This document shows positions 5,597 to 10,923 of a stretch of 12,670 nucleotides of DNA, piece by piece. Within the stretch, counting starts at the first letter, position 1, and each line of letters begins with the position of its first letter. The stretch comes from Bacteroidaceae bacterium (GTDB taxonomy: Bacteria; Bacteroidota; Bacteroidia; Bacteroidales; Bacteroidaceae). The notes under the pieces were generated by a model that saw only the letters and a list, made by a program, of their open reading frames with translations, had not been told where the DNA came from and made no database searches. The stretch spans positions 1-12,670 of the forward strand of contig JAQVXN010000026.1 in the NCBI GenBank assembly GCA_028709135.1, in the 5' to 3' direction. The translations under genes and the position numbers were made by a program.

Positions 5597-6592
5597 TGGA
5601 GAAAAAACAGTGATATCTTCCTTTAAATGTTCCATATATGTCATGCCACTTAAAGTCGTCAAAACGCCAGGTAAACTCCCAACAAAACGAAAAGCCCATG
5701 ACGCCGGACTTAATTCAGGATCGCGTTTCTTAAGTTCTGCAAGTATTTTATCATTTAGTTTGGCTAAACGCCCTCCCAGTAGAGGCTCCATTACGACTAC
5801 GGGTAAATGTCTATTAACAAGTTCTTCATACATGTAGGATGCGCTCGGTTTGTTATCTGCATCCTGCGTCCAATCAAAGTAGTTGAGCTGAATTTGTACA
5901 AAATCCCATTTTATATTAGAATTCAATGCATGAAGAAATGACTCTCTGTCTCCATGAAAAGAGAAACCCAAATGCTTGATTTTACCCTTCTGACGTTCGG
6001 AAACCAAAAAATCCAAAATTCCATTATTAACAAAACGCTGATCAAAAGAATCTTTTCCAGGTCCTACACTGTGAAGCAAATAAAAATCTATATAATCTAC
6101 ACCAAGTTGTTTAAAAGAATTTTCATATATTTCTTTAGCATTCTCCAACGTCCATTTGGATGCATCGAAATTTGATAGTTTAGTGGCAATATGAAAGCTT
6201 TCGCGAGGATAGTTACTCAAAGCAATGCCCATGGCATGTTCTGATTGTCCACCATGATAAACAGGAGCTGTATCATAATAATTGATGCCATGTTTCATGG
6301 CGTATTCAATCAGTCCATTAACTTTATCTTGATCAATAATCTCTCCACGAGTATTTCCTCCAGTTTGCTTGGTTGGCCAGCGCATTCCACCATATCCCAG
6401 CAAACTTATCTTTTCACCTGCGGCATCCGTTCGCATCGTCATTTGCGGAGTTCCTTCGGGACTAAGAAATGCTTTCATTCCAAAAGGTGCTTTTTCCGAA
6501 GCCTTTGTGTAAGCAACAGAAGAAACAGCTGCGGTACCAACACCTATAATTTTTAGGAAATCTCTCCTTTTCATTGTGTTTTTCGAGCTCAT
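5594..6592 (-). CDS. Tat-exported aldo/keto reductase (loses its ferredoxin tail to a stop)
   Basis: This 332-residue aldo/keto reductase carries a twin-arginine signal: KRRDFLK (residues 8-14) followed by the hydrophobic stretch IIGVGTAAVSSVA. Met1 and Met7 are both possible starts. The TIM-barrel tetrad is visible as Asp107, Tyr112 (YYDTAPVYHGG), Lys138 (IATKLS) and His174 (YLLHSVG). The C-terminal MEPLLGGRL region is typical of the nicotinamide-binding face. The enzyme presumably reduces a carbonyl using NAD(P)H, but no substrate can be deduced. Tat export would let it fold and load cofactors in the cytoplasm first. It sits 21 bases after the NapG-like gene and upstream of tatA-tatC, so the Tat machinery and this substrate are co-expressed. 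The family normally continues into a dicluster ferredoxin domain; here a TAA cuts that off, and a joined product would be about 458 residues. Confidence 0.9.
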   Translation of the reverse strand: MSSKNTMKRRDFLKIIGVGTAAVSSVAYTKASEKAPFGMKAFLSPEGTPQMTMRTDAAGEKISLLGYGGMRWPTKQTGGNTRGEIIDQDKVNGLIEYAMKHGINYYDTAPVYHGGQSEHAMGIALSNYPRESFHIATKLSNFDASKWTLENAKEIYENSFKQLGVDYIDFYLLHSVGPGKDSFDQRFVNNGILDFLVSERQKGKIKHLGFSFHGDRESFLHALNSNIKWDFVQIQLNYFDWTQDADNKPSASYMYEELVNRHLPVVVMEPLLGGRLAKLNDKILAELKKRDPELSPASWAFRFVGSLPGVLTTLSGMTYMEHLKEDITVFSP

Positions 6593-6613
6593 ATCAACTT
6601 TGTATTAAAGGTT

Positions 6614-7498
6614 TCAACTTTTACGATGTTCTTTATGCCCTTCAACATAAATAGCCTTCAGCGGACTCGCTGGGCAATTTGCCTGACAAGCACCGCAACC
6701 AATACAGCGGCCTGTGTTAATAATAGGTATCTGAAAACGTCCTGACTGAATCATTTGAATAGAACCATTGGGACAGACTTCTTCGCATTTATGACAAGGC
6801 TTGTCCTTAATTACAATACAGTTTTCTCTTAACCAAACAGCATAACCTATTTGAATATCAGTTTTATCGGCAGGAGTGATTTTTTCTAAAGCCCCTGTTG
6901 CGCAAACATCATTACATTTCACACAATCGATCGGACAGGAACCATGATCGAAAGACAATAAAGGCAACATCAAGTTTTCAAAAGCTAAAGACGGGCTCAA
7001 AATATGCAGTGGACATGCAGTGACGCATGCGCCACATACCGTGCATAGCTGTTTATATTGCTCAAAACTAACGGCTCCAGCCGGAAGAATAGGATTTTTA
7101 CTTTTTGGATTACGCTTTTTCGTCATCGCAGCGATACCCTCTCCCATCTTCCTCCGCACACCATCAACTGTTGATGTTTGAGCTAAACTTGTGGATAATG
7201 TCAGAAAACCACGTCTACTTGCATTTATAACTTCTTTTTTCTCCTTTTTTTTCGCTGGCTTACGATCTAGTAAAACAAAGAAAAGTACATAAACACTTGC
7301 AATCAAAAGAAATACAGCTGTAAACAAATAGGATAAATAATGTTTGTTTGAAAGTGGCTGCTCTACAAATTCATCTAGAATAAGGAGCAAACAGATCAAA
7401 AAGAGAAAACAGGTTATCACACCCATCCAAAAGCTTCGCACTCTGGATGATGCTGCGTGTTTTGCGCGCGCGGCTTTTGTGTGTGATTCCATTTTCAT
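6614..7498 (-). CDS. Membrane-anchored NapG-like ferredoxin with four 4Fe-4S clusters
   Basis: This 294-residue protein has two N-terminal membrane helices (about 23-42 and 54-77). A basic loop follows with a twin-arginine motif, SRRGFLT (94-100), and a short hydrophobic stretch. A ferredoxin region comes next with exactly sixteen cluster cysteines in four groups: 152/155/158/162, 188/192/195/199, 227/235/238/242 and 265/268/271/275. The spacing and the intervening GYAVWLRENC segment resemble NapG/MauM-type electron-transfer proteins. NapG itself is a Tat-exported four-cluster ferredoxin; here the Tat-like signal is placed after a membrane hairpin. It would carry electrons between the membrane and periplasmic partners, perhaps the reductase encoded next. 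It is the first gene of the five-part operon. Start at Met1 or Met3 cannot be separated. No nitrate reductase subunit is present in the window, so the name describes similarity only. Confidence 0.85.
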   Translation of the reverse strand: MKMESHTKAARAKHAASSRVRSFWMGVITCFLFLICLLLILDEFVEQPLSNKHYLSYLFTAVFLLIASVYVLFFVLLDRKPAKKKEKKEVINASRRGFLTLSTSLAQTSTVDGVRRKMGEGIAAMTKKRNPKSKNPILPAGAVSFEQYKQLCTVCGACVTACPLHILSPSLAFENLMLPLLSFDHGSCPIDCVKCNDVCATGALEKITPADKTDIQIGYAVWLRENCIVIKDKPCHKCEEVCPNGSIQMIQSGRFQIPIINTGRCIGCGACQANCPASPLKAIYVEGHKEHRKS

Positions 7499-7520
7499 CG
7501 TTACTATTCAAAATCGACAT

Positions 7521-7529
7521 GCAAAGTAA
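7521..7529 (-). promoter_or_regulatory. Putative promoter of the redox/Tat operon
   Basis: Minus-strand TTACTTTGC lies 23 bases before the NapG-like ATG. It matches the TAnnTTTGC form with one mismatch, and no clear -33 element was seen. The remaining bases to 7731 show no gene or strong hairpin. Confidence 0.35.
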
Positions 7530-7731
7530 ACATTTTTTTTTGTAATGAACGGCGTCGCACTCCTTTTTTGTAGGTGTTCAAATAGATATTAGTTTTTTTT
7601 CGCAACTGTTTTAAAAATTATTTATGAACAAATAGATGTCACTAAAACCAGTTGTTTAATATCGAATGTGCTTTTGGGGGTATGTCAGAACAAGAAAGAC
7701 CGTTGATGCAATGCCATTCGGTAGGAAAAAA

Positions 7732-8391
7732 CTAGAATTTTTTTCCAAAAACAATTGAAGTAGCCGTTTCAACAATAATTTTAAAATCCATCTTTAATGT
7801 TCTGTTTTCTAAATAATAAAGATCGCGGTCTAAACGCTTAAGCATTTTTTCCATAGTGTCTGTATAGCCATTATGCAAGGTTGCTTCCGAAGTAACGCCA
7901 GGATGAAGTTCATATAGATATTGATAGCGAGAATCATACTTCATAATCTTATTTATGAAATATCTTCTTTCAGGACGAGGACCCACCATGGTCATATCGC
8001 CCTTTAGCACATTCCATAGTTGAGGAAGTTCATCCAAATGATGCTCACGAAGAAGCTTCCCAATTTGAGTTAGGCGCCCGTCATACTTCGATGCAAGCTG
8101 AGGGCCATCCGGTTCTGCTTGCTCTTTCATGGTCCTAAATTTATAAATGGTAAATGGCTTTCCTTTATATCCTATTCTTTCCTGAGAAAATATGATTTTT
8201 CCATCACCTTGTTTTTTCAACATGAAATACACAAATAAAAAAACAGGGGATAAAAGTATAAGTCCTATTAAAGAAAAAACGATATCACAAAAACGTTTAA
8301 TAAATAATTGCCATGGCTTCATGGCATCTAGTTTTGTTTCTAAACTTTCTGAATTATCAAAAATGGTTCTATATACGTCTCTGTATAACAT
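7732..8391 (-). CDS. Polyprenyl-phosphate sugar-phosphate transferase (bacterial sugar transferase family)
   Basis: This is a monotopic phosphoglycosyl transferase that starts glycan assembly. It moves a sugar phosphate from a nucleotide sugar to undecaprenyl phosphate at the inner membrane. With the start chosen at 8391 it has 219 residues, close to the usual minimal size. Seen in order are the re-entrant membrane helix with its Ser-Pro (about 34-58, SP at 48-49), FSQERIGYKGKPFTIYKFRTM (68-88), the catalytic Asp-Glu in HHLDELPQLWN (D120, E121) and GDMTMVGPRPE (131-141). PGVTSEATL follows at 164-172. The frame is open upstream to an ATG at 8508, but a consensus promoter box at 8446-8453 lies inside that extension. 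The extension also looks unlike the family, so 8391 (or Met at 8322) is preferred. Substrate sugar unknown; capsule, exopolysaccharide or glycoprotein pathways are all possible. No other glycan genes adjoin it. Confidence 0.88.
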   Translation of the reverse strand: MLYRDVYRTIFDNSESLETKLDAMKPWQLFIKRFCDIVFSLIGLILLSPVFLFVYFMLKKQGDGKIIFSQERIGYKGKPFTIYKFRTMKEQAEPDGPQLASKYDGRLTQIGKLLREHHLDELPQLWNVLKGDMTMVGPRPERRYFINKIMKYDSRYQYLYELHPGVTSEATLHNGYTDTMEKMLKRLDRDLYYLENRTLKMDFKIIVETATSIVFGKKF

Positions 8392-8445
8392 AAGTCTGTT
8401 TTTTATCTTGTACAATATACTAACTATTGTGCGGCTAAAATATTG

Positions 8446-8453
8446 CAAAGTTA
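8446..8453 (-). promoter_or_regulatory. Putative promoter -7 box of the sugar transferase gene
   Basis: Minus-strand TAACTTTG (followed by C) is a perfect TAnnTTTG match. A transcript starting near 8440 would have a leader of about 48 bases to ATG 8391. This argues against translation from 8508. A T-rich stretch upstream gives only a loose -33 match. Confidence 0.5.
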
Positions 8454-8536
8454 ATATTATTTTTTTACAAAAAAAGCATAATACTCTCTCTCTGAGCGCA
8501 ATTTTCAATACAGGGAAAATAATTCAAGGCTGCCAT

Positions 8537-8567
8537 TTTGTTGAACTAAATATATGTTGTAACTTTG
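8537..8567 (+). promoter_or_regulatory. ssrA promoter
   Basis: TTTG (8537-8540), 19 bases, then TAACTTTG (8560-8567) is an exact match to the Bacteroidales promoter consensus. It lies 15 bases before the mature tmRNA 5' end and is divergent from the sugar transferase promoter. Confidence 0.8.
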
Positions 8568-8582
8568 CATACAAAATGTATC

Positions 8583-8975
8583 GGGCTAGACTGGATTTGA
8601 CAGCAGGATGGACGGATATGTAAGCATGCAGTGCTTTGATAGTTGGCACTTTAATACTAATTGTCAGAATTTTATCTGGCGAAAACAATTACGCTCTCGC
8701 TGCTTAGTTGAAGTATAGTAGGCAAGCTTTATCTTAGCACTAGGTGCTGAGACGAGACATCACACAATGGCTGTTGTTCCGAAGCTTATTGATATTGTGG
8801 TGCAGCAAATCGGAAATAGTTTGTGTCGGCTTCGAGGCTCAAATGAAATTTTAGAAGATATGTCAGGGGTTGGTTTTTTTGTCCTTGCCCATGGCAGACA
8901 CTTTCGACAAAAATAAGCATGTAGAAAACATTTCTATTCCCTGTTTGGACGGGAGTTCGATTCTCCCCTAGTCCA
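8583..8975 (+). ncRNA. ssrA: Transfer-messenger RNA (tmRNA)
   Basis: tmRNA rescues stalled ribosomes by acting first as alanyl-tRNA and then as a short template that tags the nascent protein for degradation. The acceptor stem pairs GGGCTAG (8583-8589) with CTAGTCC (8968-8974). The 5' end continues with ACTGGATTTGAC. The 3' end has a T-arm with GTTCGATTC and discriminator A975 (position 8975). CCA is not encoded, since CTT follows. The tag frame GGC GAA AAC AAT TAC GCT CTC GCT GCT TAG gives GENNYALAA, a form known from Bacteroides. The mature length is about 393 nt before CCA addition. It has its own promoter and a terminator about 15 bases downstream. Confidence 0.96.
8678..8707 (+). other. 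tmRNA proteolysis-tag reading frame (GENNYALAA)
   Basis: The frame begins at resume codon GGC (8678-8680) and ends at TAG (8705-8707). The ALAA ending is the degron recognised by ClpXP-type proteases. Confidence 0.92.
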
Positions 8976-8990
8976 CTTGCTTCATAATTA

Positions 8991-9036
8991 AATAAGACTG
9001 TGCTGACGATTTATCCATCATGCACAGTCTTATTTT
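8991..9036. terminator. Terminator between ssrA and the ECF operon
   Basis: The stem AATAAGACTGTGC (8991-9003) pairs with GCACAGTCTTATT (9022-9034) around an 18-base loop. T residues follow on the plus strand, and a T-rich run follows on the minus strand. It terminates ssrA and is also positioned to end the converging minus-strand ECF operon. Confidence 0.82.
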
Positions 9037-9057
9037 TAGCTATGGGGCAAAGAAAAA

Positions 9058-9471
9058 TTAATTTTCTTTTTCATCTTCCGATAGCAGCTTTCTTTTCTCG
9101 TTCATTTTAATTTCAACAATAAAAGCCACCAATAAACCCACGCCAACTCCAGCAGCCAAAGTTAAGCAGAAAAAAGTAGGGTCCTTAATTGATAATAAAA
9201 AATTTACTATCGCGCCCAAGCCCAAACCAAGAAAAATACATGCAGACCGAAGTAATATGAAAGAATTTTTTTTGCCTTTAGGCTTGCTAAATAGTAATTT
9301 AACAACTTCGGCATCCGTCTTATTTAAAACAACAGATTCTTTCAACTCTTTTTCTCTCGTTTTACGATTAACATCTGTAATAATCCATCCTATCAAAGCC
9401 GTAATAGGTACAAGAAATGTAAGAATCACTGCAAAGATTGGAATAAGAGCATTCAAACTATCACTATTCAT
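9058..9471 (-). CDS. Three-TM membrane protein, DUF6249-like
   Basis: This 137-residue protein has a membrane helix near the N terminus (about 10-32), a charged cytoplasmic-type segment (about 33-68, RKTREKEL to KPKGKKN) and two more helices (about 70-92 and 98-121). It ends in an acidic/basic tail. The layout resembles small Bacteroidota membrane proteins annotated as DUF6249, often found beside ECF sigma factors; I give this only as a resemblance. It is the third gene of the sigma-factor operon, 57 bases after the two-TM protein. It may help sense an envelope condition, but nothing in the sequence proves a role. The start ATG at 9471 is the first in frame. Confidence 0.65.
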   Translation of the reverse strand: MNSDSLNALIPIFAVILTFLVPITALIGWIITDVNRKTREKELKESVVLNKTDAEVVKLLFSKPKGKKNSFILLRSACIFLGLGLGAIVNFLLSIKDPTFFCLTLAAGVGVGLLVAFIVEIKMNEKRKLLSEDEKEN

Positions 9472-9528
9472 AATACTAAATATTTAAATAATTAAACTTT
9501 CTATTCTAAAGACCCTGACATGCTCAAT

Positions 9529-9861
9529 TTATGACACTTCATTAATAGAAAAATAATCAATGAATTTCCATACTACAAAAATGAAGATCGAGGCAGAAAC
9601 GCCTATTCCAGCATATACATAAAGAGGTAACTTTACATTGTTTGTAAGAAGTATCATACCAGAGAAGAATAGAAAAATTAAAAAAGGCCAACCTAATGAA
9701 CAAGCAATTATTCTTCCCCACTTCTGTCGCCATACGTTTCTTGCAGAACGTTTCACCTGCATCATGGTTTGTTGCTCGATATGCATGCACGTTTCTTTTC
9801 TTTTAAAAGAACCCGCAATCAAATTTTCAAGTTCTTTATCTGATATTGTCTTCATTTTCAA
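9529..9861 (-). CDS. Two-TM membrane protein, possible anti-sigma partner
   Basis: This 110-residue protein has a basic, soluble N-terminal part (residues 1-48) and two membrane helices (about 50-72 and 79-102). It overlaps the end of the ECF sigma factor gene by 26 bases, so the two are translationally coupled. Small membrane proteins in this position are often anti-sigma factors or their functional replacements. No zinc-binding HxxxCxxC anti-sigma motif is present; the CMH at residues 25-27 is not that motif. Starts at Met1 and Met3 are equivalent. The regulatory role is inferred from position only. Confidence 0.7.
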   Translation of the reverse strand: MKMKTISDKELENLIAGSFKRKETCMHIEQQTMMQVKRSARNVWRQKWGRIIACSLGWPFLIFLFFSGMILLTNNVKLPLYVYAGIGVSASIFIFVVWKFIDYFSINEVS

Positions 9862-10363
9862 GTTGTTTTTTTAATCGTTCTCTAATTCTATGAAGTCTCA
9901 TTAGCACATTTGCTTGTGAAAGTCCTAATACTGTTGCAATGTCATTTGTGAGTTTGTGCTGATAGTAATGTAGTTTCAAAATCGTTTTATCTAATTCCGG
10001 TAAACTATCAATTGCTTTTTCCATTTTTTGCAGAAGTTGTTCATGCTCTTCCGAATATGTTTCTTCAACTAAATTAACATTTTCCAAATCCTCCTTACGA
10101 GTACGACGCTCTTCTTCTATCACATTTAGAGCCAAATGATAAGCAATTGTAAGCAACCATCCGCCTAAGGTCTCACCAGTCCAACAGGATAAGTTCTCAT
10201 AACCCTTTATAAATGCCTGTTGAGTGATCTCCGCTGCCACATCTTCATGATGAACCAAACTTAAAACTTTCGAAAACATCATGCCATTATATTTTTGCAC
10301 AATTTCTCTAAAATACTCAGAATTACCTTGCCGTATGCGAATTACAAGCTCTTTATCTTTCAT
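9836..10363 (-). CDS. ECF-family RNA polymerase sigma factor
   Basis: This 175-residue sigma-70 family protein of the extracytoplasmic-function type binds core RNA polymerase and directs it to a specific promoter set. Region 2 spans about residues 16-87, including the core-binding and -10-recognition part (DVAAEITQQAFIKGYENL, then WLLTIAYHLALNVIEEERR). Region 4 spans about 109-168, with the LPELDKTILKLHYYQHKLTNDIATVLGLS helix-turn-helix and the RLHRIRERLKKQL recognition end. Region 3 is absent, as expected. It is the first gene of a three-gene operon with two small membrane proteins, which suggests envelope-signal control. No convincing promoter of the housekeeping type was found upstream, so it may be autoregulated. 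Confidence 0.93.
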   Translation of the reverse strand: MKDKELVIRIRQGNSEYFREIVQKYNGMMFSKVLSLVHHEDVAAEITQQAFIKGYENLSCWTGETLGGWLLTIAYHLALNVIEEERRTRKEDLENVNLVEETYSEEHEQLLQKMEKAIDSLPELDKTILKLHYYQHKLTNDIATVLGLSQANVLMRLHRIRERLKKQLENEDNIR

Positions 10364-10423
10364 TCTTAAAAGTTTCTATTCATAAGACAAGCTAATCAGA
10401 AAAATATAACACTTCAAATAAAA

Positions 10424-10452
10424 AAAATCTTCAGAATTTGTCTGAAGATTTT
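10424..10452 (-). terminator. Terminator of the tRNA-Val operon
   Basis: A perfect 12-bp stem, AAAATCTTCAGA (10424-10435) / TCTGAAGATTTT (10441-10452), has a 5-base loop. On the minus strand it comes just after the second tRNA in the transcript and is followed by a run of T. Confidence 0.85.
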
Positions 10453-10459
10453 AATTGTG

Positions 10460-10534
10460 TGGGCGTTGACGGATTCGAACCGCCGACCCTCTGCTTGTAA
10501 GGCAGATGCTCTAAACCAGCTGAGCTAAACGCCC
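10460..10534 (-). tRNA. tRNA-Val (anticodon UAC)
   Basis: This is a 75-nt cloverleaf. The acceptor stem is GGGCGTT with AACGCCC, the D arm GCTC...GAGC, the anticodon stem TCTGC/GCAGA with loop CTTACAA, and the T arm GGCGG-TTCGAAT-CCGTC. Anticodon UAC reads GUA and probably other GUN codons. CCA is not encoded. It is the promoter-distal copy of a two-gene operon and has the normal U at position 33. Confidence 0.97.
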
Positions 10535-10587
10535 GAATGTTTTTGAAGAATCCCTGGAAATTTACCAAATCTCAATGAATGAGTATG

Positions 10588-10662
10588 TGGGCGTTGACGG
10601 ATTCGAACCGCCGACCCTCTGCTTGTAGGGCAGATGCTCTAAACCAGCTGAGCTAAACGCCC
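10588..10662 (-). tRNA. tRNA-Val (anticodon UAC) with C33
   Basis: This gene is identical to the copy at 10460-10534 over all 75 nt except one base. The anticodon loop reads CCTACAA instead of CTTACAA, so position 33 (coordinate 10628) is C instead of U. The five stem pairs and anticodon UAC are unchanged. U33 makes the anticodon-loop U-turn and is nearly universal in elongator tRNAs, so this copy may work less well or be a base-call error. It is the promoter-proximal gene, separated from the other by 53 bases. CCA is not encoded. Confidence 0.92.
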
Positions 10663-10683
10663 GGGGTTTCTTCAAAAGCGATG

Positions 10684-10713
10684 CAAAGGTACAACTTTAT
10701 TTTAATCTCCAAA
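10684..10713 (-). promoter_or_regulatory. Promoter of the tRNA-Val operon
   Basis: Minus-strand TACCTTTG (10684-10691) is a perfect TAnnTTTG match, with TTTG (10710-10713) 18 bases upstream. The -7 box lies about 22 bases before the first tRNA, a typical leader for Bacteroidales tRNA genes. Confidence 0.7.
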
Positions 10714-10923
10714 ATAATTCACTCAAAAAATATTTGTTAATACACTTTTTTGAATCTGTTATTTTAGTAATGGTTAAGTGAAAGTTTATTTGTTACATGT
10801 TGTTTTATTGTACTTTTTCATATAAAACTTGTTGTTTTTGAATGATTTGTAATCACACTATTTTTTTTAACGCAAAGTGTATACAAACATTCTTTATAAA
10901 CTTTAGGAGTAAACGAAAATATT

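Noticed and set aside
5475..5699. 74-codon minus-strand frame across the reductase/ferredoxin junction, which could suggest a frameshift
   Set aside because: It is in a different frame from both domains. The true frame continues unchanged through the TAA, so the break is a nonsense codon and not a frameshift.
8192..8623. 143-codon plus-strand frame running into ssrA
   Set aside because: It is antisense to the conserved sugar transferase and overlaps the ssrA promoter and the tmRNA 5' end.
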